DNA from: Cytophagales bacterium
GTDB lineage: Bacteria > Bacteroidota > Bacteroidia > Cytophagales > Spirosomataceae
Assembly (NCBI GenBank): GCA_013298125.1
Contig: JAAFJP010000040.1
Location: forward strand, 1-46,360
Length of the DNA stretch: 46,360 nucleotides
Reading direction: 5' to 3'
Shown here: positions 35,199 through 42,508 of the stretch, piece by piece
How the letters are laid out: the number at the start of each line of letters is the position of its first letter
Position numbering within the stretch: the first letter of the stretch is position 1
Translations under genes and position numbers: made by a program
Notes under the pieces: model-generated
Database searches by the model: none
Told to the model about the DNA's origin: nothing
Seen by the model: the letters and a program-made list of their open reading frames with translations, nothing else

Positions 35199-35741
35199 AT
35201 GAAAAAATCAATTATCTTACTTGCTCTTGGTTCAACAATCTTATTCTCAAAATGCACCTCAAAAAAACCAGCAGAAACAGCTTCGACAGATAGCGTTTCA
35301 ACAATCCCAGCGGTGGCTTTAACGCCAACTTCTTTGCAGGATGCGAGTAGTAAAGTGGTTGATTTTAAGGATATTACGACTAAAAGTAAAGTAACTTACA
35401 TTGATTTTTGGGCGAGTTGGTGTGGTCCTTGTCGGGGAGAAATGCCAGCTTCACAGGCTTTGAGAGAAGAATATGCTGCCAAAGGAGTCAATTTTGTGTA
35501 TATCTCATTGGATGAAGATAAGGCAGATTGGGCTTCGGCAAATAAGAATTTTGCTTTGCCCGATGGATATAGTTTTGTGTTACCAAATCCTTCGGGGTCT
35601 GAGATTATGACAAGGTTCAATATCAGTTCAATTCCAAGATACGTTTTAATAGATGAGAAAGGAAATGTAATTGATGATAACGCCCCAAGACCAAGCGAAA
35701 CCGATAGAATCAAGGAGGCTTTGGATAAAATGTTGAAGTAG
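35199..35741 (+). CDS. Thioredoxin-like (TlpA/ResA type) lipoprotein
   Basis: The 180-residue protein has a lipobox ending in FSKC (cysteine 19), a Ser/Thr-rich linker, and a thioredoxin fold with WASWCGPCRGEMP (Cys75 and Cys78). The cis-proline loop is ISSIPRYVLIDEKG. The TlpA/ResA type reduces disulfides in the periplasm, often for cytochrome c maturation. Its position after hemE suggests a link to haem or cytochrome assembly, but this is inference. A 53-base gap leads to the GH16 gene. Confidence 0.92.
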   Translation: MKKSIILLALGSTILFSKCTSKKPAETASTDSVSTIPAVALTPTSLQDASSKVVDFKDITTKSKVTYIDFWASWCGPCRGEMPASQALREEYAAKGVNFVYISLDEDKADWASANKNFALPDGYSFVLPNPSGSEIMTRFNISSIPRYVLIDEKGNVIDDNAPRPSETDRIKEALDKMLK

Positions 35742-35794
35742 TAAAACAATATGGTTAAATTTACGCTTACAGACATAAAAATTCCAACAACAAG

Positions 35795-36769
35795 ATGAAA
35801 AACTCAGGATTCAATATTTTATTATTTGCATTTTTTATTCCTCTAACTTACAGTGCTTGTAAGAAAGAAGAGACACCCTGTGTCAAAACGACTTGGTATT
35901 TGGACGCTGACGCTGATGGATTGGGAGATAAATCAAAACCTTATGAGGCTTGCGAACGACCTGTCGGTTATGTCTCAAACTCTAATGACGACAATGACGA
36001 ACCTCCCAAAAACATAAATAAGGGCTATTCAACACCCGCTACATACCCAAACATGAAATTGCTTTGGGCGGATGAATTTGATGGAACGAGTCTGAATGAA
36101 AAGTTCTGGAATTATGAAATCGGAAATGGAGATAATGGTTGGGGTAACAAGGAATTGCAGTATTATAAAAAGGAAAACACAACGGTCAAAGATGGCTATT
36201 TAACCATTCAAGCTAAATCAGAAAGTGCTGGTAATCAAGTATATACGTCTTCGAGGTTGACGACTCAGAATAAATTTAACTTCAAATACGGTAGAATTGA
36301 CATTAGAGCATTATTACCCAAGGGTCAAGGGATTTGGCCCGCTTTATGGATGTTAGGCAAGAATATTCCACAAGTCAATTGGCCTAAATGCGGTGAGATA
36401 GATATTATGGAAATGATTGGAGGGAATGGCTCAGGGGCAGGAAGTGACAGAACCACTTACGGAACGGCTCATTGGGATAACAGCGGACAGCACGCTCAAT
36501 ACGGAGGCAATACAAAATTAACTTCGGGGACTTTCAATGATGAGTTTCACGTATTCTCAATTGTGTGGGACGAAAAGAAAATTGCTTGGTATTTGGATGA
36601 CAAACAGTTTCACATCATCGACACAACTCCATCGGGTTTGAGCGAATTCCAAGAAGAATATTTTTTATTAGTCAATTTAGCGGTAGGAGGTGATTGGCCT
36701 GGGAGACCCGATGGAACAACTGTACTTCCACAGCAATTAGTGGTTGATTATATTCGGGTGTTTCAGTAA
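35795..36769 (+). CDS. GH16 family beta-glucanase lipoprotein with N-terminal MopE-like calcium motif
   Basis: The 324-residue protein has a lipobox ending in TYSAC (cysteine 22). A YLDADADGLGDKS and C..P.GYV.N.NDDND pattern (about 35-70) resembles the short Ca-binding metal motif of MopE-type proteins. The GH16 catalytic fold follows: LLWADEFDGTSLNEKFWNYE, then GEIDIMEMIGG with nucleophile Glu201, Asp203 and acid/base Glu206 of the EIDIME motif. Such enzymes cleave laminarin or lichenin-type beta-1,3/1,4-glucans at the cell surface. No SusC/D or sulfatase neighbours are present, so this looks like a stand-alone degrader. Confidence 0.94.
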   Translation: MKNSGFNILLFAFFIPLTYSACKKEETPCVKTTWYLDADADGLGDKSKPYEACERPVGYVSNSNDDNDEPPKNINKGYSTPATYPNMKLLWADEFDGTSLNEKFWNYEIGNGDNGWGNKELQYYKKENTTVKDGYLTIQAKSESAGNQVYTSSRLTTQNKFNFKYGRIDIRALLPKGQGIWPALWMLGKNIPQVNWPKCGEIDIMEMIGGNGSGAGSDRTTYGTAHWDNSGQHAQYGGNTKLTSGTFNDEFHVFSIVWDEKKIAWYLDDKQFHIIDTTPSGLSEFQEEYFLLVNLAVGGDWPGRPDGTTVLPQQLVVDYIRVFQ

Positions 36770-36771
36770 AT

Positions 36772-36854
36772 GAAGTTATAAGTCTCTAATTTTTAAGTTA
36801 TTAAGTTGTGAGAGTTTTCTCTTGGCAACTTGGTAACTTAAAAATTATAACTTC
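36772..36854. terminator. Shared palindromic terminator between GH16 and SDR genes
   Basis: GAAGTTATAA (36772-36781) pairs with TTATAACTTC (36845-36854). TTTTTAAGTTATTAAGTTG pairs with CAACTTGGTAACTTAAAAA inside. The right arm includes the SDR stop codon, so the palindrome serves both convergent genes and again uses AAGTT words. Confidence 0.75.
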
Positions 36855-37651
36855 CTATACCCCGCCTGTTTCTCCAAACCTTTTTTCGTCAAAGTTTCAG
36901 TTAGCCAAAATCCAACGGCTGGAAAAAGATTGCCTAATTTTGCGGTCAATCCACGACTCAGAGGTACTAAAATTTCAACCTGTTTTTTCTGTAAAGCATT
37001 TTTCAAGACTACTTTTTCTATATCATTGACTGTCAGGATATTATTACCCGAAAATGTCAAGGCGGCGGCTTTATGATTTAATTGTTGAGTCAGCATATTT
37101 GTATCAACTAAATCTGGACAAATGACCGAAACATCAATACCTTTTGCTCTCAACTCAGGTCTAATTGCCAAAGAAAAACCCCTCACCGCATATTTTGAGG
37201 CAGAGTAAAGGGCTATCCCGTGTATAGGAGCAACACCCGCAAGCGAGGCAAAATTAATGATATGTCCAGAGCTTAGTTTGAGCATTTCGTCCGCCACAAT
37301 CTTTGTTCCGTACATCACGCCCTTCACGTTGATATCTATGTGATAATCAATGTCTTTCAAGTCAAAATCCGAGACAAATCCTGGCGTAATTACACCCGCA
37401 ACGTTCAAAAGAATATCTATTTTTCCGAACTTCTGAATGGCTTTCTGAACAACGCTTTGCCAGTTTTCGATATCGGTTACATTCAGTTTTTCAACCAAAC
37501 AAGTTGCCGTGTTCCAGTCCTTGGTTTGGTCGTTGAGTTTCTCAATCAAAAAGTCAGTCGCTACCACGTTGTGACCTTGATTATAAAACACGTCTGAAAG
37601 GTGTTTTCCTATGCCATTGGCACTTCCAGTAATAAAAACCGTTTTTTTCAT
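36845..37651 (-). CDS. Short-chain dehydrogenase/reductase
   Basis: The 268-residue protein has the Rossmann motif TGSANGIGKHL near residues 7-17, NVAG near 83-86, the Ser of NFASLAG, and YSASKYAVRG (catalytic Tyr and Lys). These are a full classical SDR active site. The C-terminal part (GLTAKLGNLFPAVGFWL) is hydrophobic and may contact lipid. The substrate is not predictable. It is a single-gene unit, divergent from the small secreted-protein gene. Confidence 0.93.
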   Translation of the reverse strand: MKKTVFITGSANGIGKHLSDVFYNQGHNVVATDFLIEKLNDQTKDWNTATCLVEKLNVTDIENWQSVVQKAIQKFGKIDILLNVAGVITPGFVSDFDLKDIDYHIDINVKGVMYGTKIVADEMLKLSSGHIINFASLAGVAPIHGIALYSASKYAVRGFSLAIRPELRAKGIDVSVICPDLVDTNMLTQQLNHKAAALTFSGNNILTVNDIEKVVLKNALQKKQVEILVPLSRGLTAKLGNLFPAVGFWLTETLTKKGLEKQAGYRKL

Positions 37652-37742
37652 GGGAAAATTTTAAGCTAAAACAATTATCGTTTACCTTCGTTTATTCTTT
37701 GCAAGTTTCAAATTTTTATCAATATAATCTAACAAAATCAAA

Positions 37743-38117
37743 ATGAAAAAGTCAATTTTAATTACAGCCATCGTTTCGTTTTTTGCTGTTTCGTCTTTTG
37801 CAAAAACAACAAGTGTTTCATCAAACATTTCTATCAGCAAAGCCATCGTTGCTGATTCAACAGAATTTAATGATTATTACGGAAGCTACAAAATGGCTGA
37901 CAACCCAATGGTCGAGAAAATGAAAGTGTATTTCAAAAACGGAGATTTGTTGGGCGAAGCATCAGGCTATCCAGCAACAAAACTGACTCGTAAAAAGGAT
38001 GATGAATTTGAGGAAAGTAACTTCGGGGCAGTGATTACGTTCACACGTACGGATGGAAAAGTTACAGGAATAAAAGTGGCAGTGCAAGGTCAAGAGTTGA
38101 TTGGTACCAAGGAGTAA
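37743..38117 (+). CDS. Small secreted protein of unknown function
   Basis: The 124-residue protein has a signal peptide (MKKSILITAIVSFFAVSSFA). The mature domain is beta-rich: FNDYYGSYKMADNPMVEKMKVYF, LLGEASGYPATKL, FGAVITFTRTDGKVTGIKV. The pattern recalls DUF3471-type small domains that in other proteins follow beta-lactamase-like enzymes, but the match is weak. It is followed by an inverted repeat, probably its terminator. Confidence 0.8.
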   Translation: MKKSILITAIVSFFAVSSFAKTTSVSSNISISKAIVADSTEFNDYYGSYKMADNPMVEKMKVYFKNGDLLGEASGYPATKLTRKKDDEFEESNFGAVITFTRTDGKVTGIKVAVQGQELIGTKE

Positions 38118-38121
38118 AAAA

Positions 38122-38212
38122 ATAAACTCCTAACATCAAATCTATATCAGAGTACCAAAGCCGCCACGATGGTAAAAGGATTTTAAAACGATTAAGCGTG
38201 TTAGGAGTTTAT
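38122..38212. repeat. Inverted repeat ATAAACTCCTAACA/TGTTAGGAGTTTAT
   Basis: The arms 38122-38135 and 38199-38212 are exact 14-bp reverse complements around 63 bases. The enclosed AAGCCGCCACGA (38158-38169) recurs at 38251-38262 in the next element. It follows the small secreted-protein gene and may end its transcript. Confidence 0.7.
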
Positions 38213-38223
38213 AAACCTCTTTT

Positions 38224-38281
38224 CAGTTTAAATTTTTATTGTCTGACTTTAAGCCGCCACGAAAAATCAGACTTTAAACTG
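38224..38281. repeat. Inverted repeat CAGTTTAAA..GTCTGA/TCAGAC..TTTAAACTG
   Basis: CAGTTTAAA (38224-38232) pairs with TTTAAACTG (38273-38281), and GTCTGA with TCAGAC inside. The loop contains the AAGCCGCCACGA word shared with the preceding repeat. Both lie upstream of the flavin monooxygenase gene. Confidence 0.65.
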
Positions 38282-38384
38282 TGATTAGCTATTTATTATT
38301 TCAAAGATATGTGTATCTACACTAATTATCAAAGGATAAGAATTGATTTTTGTCAACTATTTCACGAACAATAACATTAACCTT

Positions 38385-39680
38385 ATGAGCGTAAAAAAAA
38401 CCGTTTGCATTATCGGGGCGGGGTCTTCTGGAATCACGGCGGCGAAGACGTTAAAAGAGAACGGCATTAGCTTTGATTGCTTTGAAAAAGGTTCTCAAAT
38501 AGGCGGAAACTGGCGGTTTAATAATGATAACGGAATGTCGTCGGCGTATAAGTCTTTGCACATCAACACCAATCGTATGATTATGGCGTATTCGGACTAT
38601 CCGATGCCCGCTGATTATCCGATGTTTCCACACCACAGTCATATCATTAATTATTTTGATGATTACGTCAATCATTTTGGCGTTCGTCAGGATATTCAAT
38701 TTAATACCGAGGTCAAAGACGTAACTCGCAATGAAGATGGCACTTACACAGTCGTAACAGATAAAGGTTCTTCACTATACGACAACGTAATTATTGCCAA
38801 TGGACACCACTGGAATCCCCGTTTTCCTGAACCAGCATTTCAGGGGAATTTCACAGGTGAAATCCTGCATTCGCATTATTACAGAGAAGTTGAGCAAGTG
38901 AGAGGGAAAAATGTGTTGGTCGTGGGCATCGGAAATTCTGCCGTGGACATTGCCTGTGAGTCAGCACGTACGTACTCGGGTGATGTGGTCATATCTACCC
39001 GTAGTGGGGCGAATATTGTTCCTAATTGGCTTTGGAGTATTCCATTTGATAGTTTGGCAAATTCACTGACTTCAAAATTACCGATTGCCATTCAGCGAAT
39101 ATTTTTGGGTTCAGCCCTTCGTTTGGCGAGAGGAAAACAAGAAGATTTTGGCGTACCAAAACCTAAACGCCCACTATTGAGCGAACACCCTACACTCTCA
39201 CAAGATTTATTGAATTTATCGGGAAGAGGTTTGATAAAATTTAAGCCCAATATCCTTGAATTTAAAGGCAAAACGGTCATTTTTGAAGACGGAACGGAGC
39301 AAGATTTTGATATGATTGTCTATGCAACGGGCTATAAAGTAACATTCCCGTTCTTGAAAGACCAGTCATTTAATGTATCTGAAACCAACGATTTTAGGTT
39401 GTATAAAAAAGTAGTACACCCTGATTTTGCAGGACTATTTTTCTTGGCTTTGATTCAACCTTTGGGAGCAATTATGCCTTTGGCAGAAGTACAAAGCAAG
39501 TGGATTGCGAAGATATTGAAAGGAGAAACCACATTGCCCAACAAAGATGAAATGCTAAAATCTATCCAAGAAGATAAAGAGGCAATGGCAAAGCGATATA
39601 AAGAATCTCCACGACATACTTTGCAGGTGGACTTTCATCCTTATAAGGAGAGTATTGAGAAGGAGATGAGGCGGAGGTAA
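38385..39680 (+). CDS. Flavin-containing monooxygenase (FMO/BVMO-like)
   Basis: The 431-residue protein starts at ATG 38385; a TTG 42 bases upstream would add residues before the Rossmann fold. It has the FAD motif CIIGAGSSGITAAKTL, the NADP(H) motif LVVGIGNSAVDIACES, and FTGEILHSHYY, which fits the FxGxxxH pattern of FMO enzymes. The C-terminal half carries DMIVYATGYK. It oxidises a soft nucleophile or ketone using NADPH, FAD and oxygen; substrate unknown. It ends at a terminator shared with the convergent small lipoprotein gene. Confidence 0.93.
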   Translation: MSVKKTVCIIGAGSSGITAAKTLKENGISFDCFEKGSQIGGNWRFNNDNGMSSAYKSLHINTNRMIMAYSDYPMPADYPMFPHHSHIINYFDDYVNHFGVRQDIQFNTEVKDVTRNEDGTYTVVTDKGSSLYDNVIIANGHHWNPRFPEPAFQGNFTGEILHSHYYREVEQVRGKNVLVVGIGNSAVDIACESARTYSGDVVISTRSGANIVPNWLWSIPFDSLANSLTSKLPIAIQRIFLGSALRLARGKQEDFGVPKPKRPLLSEHPTLSQDLLNLSGRGLIKFKPNILEFKGKTVIFEDGTEQDFDMIVYATGYKVTFPFLKDQSFNVSETNDFRLYKKVVHPDFAGLFFLALIQPLGAIMPLAEVQSKWIAKILKGETTLPNKDEMLKSIQEDKEAMAKRYKESPRHTLQVDFHPYKESIEKEMRRR

Positions 39681-39690
39681 ACAAAAAACG

Positions 39691-39713
39691 CCTTCTGAAA
39701 TCATCAGAAGGCA
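39691..39713. terminator. Bidirectional terminator
   Basis: GCCTTCTGA pairs with TCAGAAGGC around AATCA, with A and T tracts outside. It separates the convergent monooxygenase and small lipoprotein genes. Confidence 0.9.
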
Positions 39714-39717
39714 TTTT

Positions 39718-40173
39718 CTATTTGTATTTTAATTCAATAACATCTCCATAGAAATCTACTAAATTTCGAGTAATACCCTTTTTACCATTGAGCGATGCCT
39801 CCTCCATTATTGGATATTCATTGCAACTATCAACCTTTTTTAGAGAAAATTTTACACTGAGTGTATCAGTTCGGTTTAATATTTTATTGACCAAAAGAAC
39901 TTTAATGGCAGGATTAAAGCCCCCATTCACTAAACCATAATAAGGTCTTATCAAACAAAGGGTGTCCCCTTTATCAATAATAGTACGTGCTTCTAATTTT
40001 TCACTGACGATTATTAAATTCTCTTGTTGGTCTTGTAAATTAAGCCTTGTAAGATTGAAGCCTCCGTAGCTTTTTATGACAACGTATTGAGGTGTATGTG
40101 TTACATAATCGGTTGTGCAACAACCTGTTAAGAGTAAAATGATAGATATGTTAGTGAAAAATTGTTTTTTCAT
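39718..40173 (-). CDS. Small lipoprotein downstream of a C10 protease; possible protease partner
   Basis: The 151-residue protein has a lipobox ending in LTGCC (cysteine 18 or 19). The mature part is a beta-rich 130-residue domain (VIKSYGGFNLTRLNLQDQQENLIIVSEKLEA; NRTDTLSVKFSLKK) with one further cysteine. I do not recognise a family. It overlaps the C10 protease gene by 4 bases and follows it, so the two are coupled. In other C10 loci a small downstream gene encodes an inhibitor that resembles the propeptide; that role is possible here but not shown by sequence. Confidence 0.7.
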   Translation of the reverse strand: MKKQFFTNISIILLLTGCCTTDYVTHTPQYVVIKSYGGFNLTRLNLQDQQENLIIVSEKLEARTIIDKGDTLCLIRPYYGLVNGGFNPAIKVLLVNKILNRTDTLSVKFSLKKVDSCNEYPIMEEASLNGKKGITRNLVDFYGDVIELKYK

Positions 40174-41414
40174 GGTCTGATGTTTGTTATTGATTTTACT
40201 TGTGTGTCATATCCCATACTATAAGGAGAATAGTACCAATTGTTAGAACTTCCTCCCCAACCCATATTGAAATGTACTTGTCCTCCACTGTAACATTGCC
40301 CATCTACTAATAATGTCCAATATCTAACTCCATCGGCAACCCAAATATGCCATTCACTAAAATTTAAAACCCAGCCTTTTGTGCCTGATACAACTACGGG
40401 AAAGCCTTGTAATAAGTCGTCTCTTACATTATTAAATACATAATCTTGGTTATAGCCTCCAGAACTGTATCCTGAATTTGAAAAGGCAGAAGGAATTGCC
40501 CAAGGAAAAGTGGAGGTACTTGTTGAACAATTTGCAAAAGGACCACTTGTAATAGGAGTACTACCCGCTTTATCTCCTGCATATTTTATGAGTCGTGCTA
40601 TTTCTATTTGACCTGCGTTAAAATTACATCCAAATGGGTCATTAGTTGCTGATGTCATATTCACATAATTAAATTCTAATGGTCTTTGATGACGAAACAT
40701 AATTTGAGCCATAGCAACAGGTCCACACCCTGCAGGGACTTTTCCGCAATAACCGTTCTTTGGGCAGGGGTCTCCAGGGCAAAAATTATTGAATCCTCCC
40801 CATTGTGCCCATGAAGTATTAAGCACATTCTCATTTGCTTGATATGAATCTTGACAATTAGAGCCACCTCCGCCACCGCCATCGTCAGGCAATCTATTTA
40901 CCGTTGCTCCATTCTTTTTAGTCTTAATTTGTTTCAAAGCATCACCTGTTTCTTCAAAATCCTTCCAAATCAACTTCAAGTATTTATCTTCGTTTTGAGC
41001 TATTTTTTTAACTTTCTGTTTTTCAATATAGCCCTCTAAACCATGCATCCATATCGCTACACCTGTAACAGTCGTATCAAATTGTCCACTTTCAGCTTCT
41101 GTCAATAATGGAAATGCTCTCTTATCAGCCGAAATCACTTTATACCCTTTATTATTATCGTAAGTGATAATATGGTAAATATCCTCTCCATTTTTATTCT
41201 TCTTTGATTTTGCAGATAAAATTGTTTTTTCTGCACCAATTCTTGCATTCGCAATACCATTGTTGTTTTGACAGATAGCCTTTGCTTCGTCGAGCGTAAC
41301 AGCATAATTATCACTATTGTTTGGTATTAACTCTCTTACAATTTCTTTCTGACAAGAAAGTAAAATTGTTGATGTGATAATTAAAGAGGATAAAACTCTA
41401 AATACATTTTTCAT
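40170..41414 (-). CDS. C10 family (streptopain-like) cysteine protease, lipoprotein
   Basis: The 414-residue protein has a lipobox ending in ILLSC (cysteine 21). A Spi/propeptide region (about 38-165, with HIITYDNNKGYKVISADKRAFPLL) precedes the catalytic domain. Catalytic Cys230 is in AGCGPVAMAQ and His356 in SEWHIWVADG; the papain-fold end VHFNMGWGGSSNNWYYSPY follows. A Gly-rich DDGGGGGGSN linker separates the two parts. No T9SS sorting domain is seen, so anchoring is by lipid. C10 enzymes are often secreted virulence or degradative proteases; here it may digest extracellular protein. Its leader has an unusual structure covering the ribosome-binding site. Confidence 0.93.
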   Translation of the reverse strand: MKNVFRVLSSLIITSTILLSCQKEIVRELIPNNSDNYAVTLDEAKAICQNNNGIANARIGAEKTILSAKSKKNKNGEDIYHIITYDNNKGYKVISADKRAFPLLTEAESGQFDTTVTGVAIWMHGLEGYIEKQKVKKIAQNEDKYLKLIWKDFEETGDALKQIKTKKNGATVNRLPDDGGGGGGSNCQDSYQANENVLNTSWAQWGGFNNFCPGDPCPKNGYCGKVPAGCGPVAMAQIMFRHQRPLEFNYVNMTSATNDPFGCNFNAGQIEIARLIKYAGDKAGSTPITSGPFANCSTSTSTFPWAIPSAFSNSGYSSGGYNQDYVFNNVRDDLLQGFPVVVSGTKGWVLNFSEWHIWVADGVRYWTLLVDGQCYSGGQVHFNMGWGGSSNNWYYSPYSMGYDTQVKSITNIRP

Positions 41415-41415
41415 T

Positions 41416-41508
41416 ACCTTTACATTGGGTTTAATTGTTGGAAAATAATTGACCTTTAAGCCCCATCAGGTCGCCAAACTTAGACTGGGGCTTAACTTTT
41501 GTAAAGGT
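41416..41508 (-). promoter_or_regulatory. Structured leader of the C10 protease gene with ribosome-binding-site pairing
   Basis: Read on the minus strand, the last bases before ATG are TGTAAAGGTA (41424-41415), where AAAGG is a good Shine-Dalgarno. ACCTTTACA, transcribed from 41508-41500, is its exact 9-base complement. Between them lies a perfect 10-bp hairpin (TTAAGCCCCA/TGGGGCTTAA; 41486-41495 with 41456-41465). A further TAAAGGT near 41459-41453 could compete for ACCTTTA, so two exclusive folds exist. A translational switch is possible but unproven. The rest of the gap, 41509-41764, holds a tandem repeat and no gene. Confidence 0.4.
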
Positions 41509-41635
41509 TTAGGGTTTTTATCGTATTTCAAAGAAAAATCTACAAAACTGTATTCCGTACAGAATAATTTGGTTTTTGTAAAAATATTGAGCCTTATACT
41601 TGCATATCTGAAAAATTAGGTGTATTTTTATGCGT

Positions 41636-41689
41636 AAATCCCTCAAATCCCTCAAATCCCTCAAATCCCTCAAATCCCTCAAATCCCTC
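41636..41689. repeat. Six perfect copies of the 9-bp tandem repeat AAATCCCTC
   Basis: The unit is repeated six times without variation, ending about 75 bases before the XRE regulator start. On the minus strand it reads GAGGGATTT and gives artefact frames coding RDL or EGF triplets. The copy number is likely to vary by slippage and could change promoter spacing. Confidence 0.95.
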
Positions 41690-41764
41690 TTGAGATTGTG
41701 ATAGGCAAGGGATACCACTGATTTCTAAACTTATGATATTGTTAATCTTAAAACATTCAACACT

Positions 41765-41959
41765 ATGGAATTCAGAGGTTCTATTGTCAAAACAACTCGT
41801 GAAGAACAAGGACACAAACAGTATTTCTTCGCTCGCCTAACAGGCATCTCCCAAGCACATTTATCGAAGATTGAAAACGGAAAGGCACTACCCACCCTTC
41901 CTGAATTAATCACTATTTCGGTAGTTCTGCAAAGGCAATTGGGGCATTTTGTTTGTTAA
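41765..41959 (+). CDS. XRE-family helix-turn-helix regulator
   Basis: The 64-residue protein is little more than one HTH_3 domain: GSIVKTTREEQGHKQYFFAR, LTGISQAHLSKIENGKALPT, LPELITISVVL, ending near QLGHFVC. The Gln of GHKQYF, the SQAHLSKIENG recognition helix, and the following LP-turn are as expected. It is a short stand-alone regulator, autoregulated in many relatives. Its stop codon lies one base before a 64-bp perfect palindrome, and upstream is the 9-bp tandem repeat. Confidence 0.88.
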   Translation: MEFRGSIVKTTREEQGHKQYFFARLTGISQAHLSKIENGKALPTLPELITISVVLQRQLGHFVC

Positions 41960-41960
41960 A

Positions 41961-42024
41961 ATTCGCTTCAACGCACAAAGGGCTTGAACTGTACAGTTCA
42001 AGCCCTTTGTGCGTTGAAGCGAAT
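41961..42024. repeat. 64-bp perfect palindrome with no spacer
   Basis: Positions 41961-41992 and 41993-42024 are exact reverse complements over all 32 bases, with the centre at ACTGT|ACAGT. The sequence begins ATTCGCTTCAACGC and ends GCGTTGAAGCGAAT. No T-run follows, so it is not an ordinary terminator. It sits between the XRE gene and the GreA-like gene. Confidence 0.97.
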
Positions 42025-42055
42025 CTACTAACTTTGAAGTCTTAAAATAGAACTC

Positions 42056-42499
42056 TTGAAATCAACCATCCTCACATACGTAAAAACCTACTTAGACCAA
42101 CGAATGCAAACTTCTTTGGATGCTATGAATGCCGCCCAAGAATCTGCCAATGGAGAATCAAAATCATCGGCAGGAGATAAATATGAAACCTCACGGGCAA
42201 TGGGGCAACTTGACCGTGATATGCACGCTCGTATGTATCAGCAAACGTTAGAAGAACGGAAATTAGTAGAAAGAATTGATGAGTCTCTTATATACAAAAA
42301 AGGGGCTTTGGGGGCATTTTTACAAACAACAATGGGTGATTTTTTCCTTTCTGTCAGTATTGGTAATGTAAAGATTGATGAAAAACCGATTATGATTATT
42401 TCTCCTCAATCTCCTATTGGAGCATTGTTGATGGGAAAAATGGTAGGAGATACGTTTAGTTTTAGAGGGAAAGATGCGGAGATTTTAACAATAGAATAA
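42056..42499 (+). CDS. GreA/GreB-type protein
   Basis: The 147-residue protein starts at TTG 42056; an in-frame stop at 42035 and no ATG between make this the likely start. The N-terminal half is a coiled coil (AMNAAQESANGESKSSAGDKYETSRAMGQLD), and the C-terminal domain shows SPIGALLMGKMVGDTFSFRG, the FKBP-like GreA/B C-terminal motif. It resembles a group of Bacteroidota Gre-like proteins often mis-named 3-oxoacyl-ACP synthase. It may act on stalled RNA polymerase, but the acidic tip residues are not those of classic GreA. It is 9 bases upstream of the epimerase gene. Confidence 0.82.
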   Translation: MKSTILTYVKTYLDQRMQTSLDAMNAAQESANGESKSSAGDKYETSRAMGQLDRDMHARMYQQTLEERKLVERIDESLIYKKGALGAFLQTTMGDFFLSVSIGNVKIDEKPIMIISPQSPIGALLMGKMVGDTFSFRGKDAEILTIE

Positions 42500-42508
42500 A
42501 TTTGTACC

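Noticed and set aside
36772-36854. The AAGTT palindrome as a mobile element
   Set aside because: It lies between convergent stops, overlaps one stop codon and can end both transcripts, so a terminator is the simpler reading, although its word style matches the other palindromes.
41518-41815. Minus-strand open frames with RDL and EGF tripeptide repeats
   Set aside because: They are translations of the 9-bp tandem repeat in a gap; flanking residues have no protein-like composition and they overlap the XRE gene start.
41961-42024. The 64-bp palindrome as a plain rho-independent terminator
   Set aside because: It lacks a T-run on either side and has no loop, unlike the other terminators in the window.
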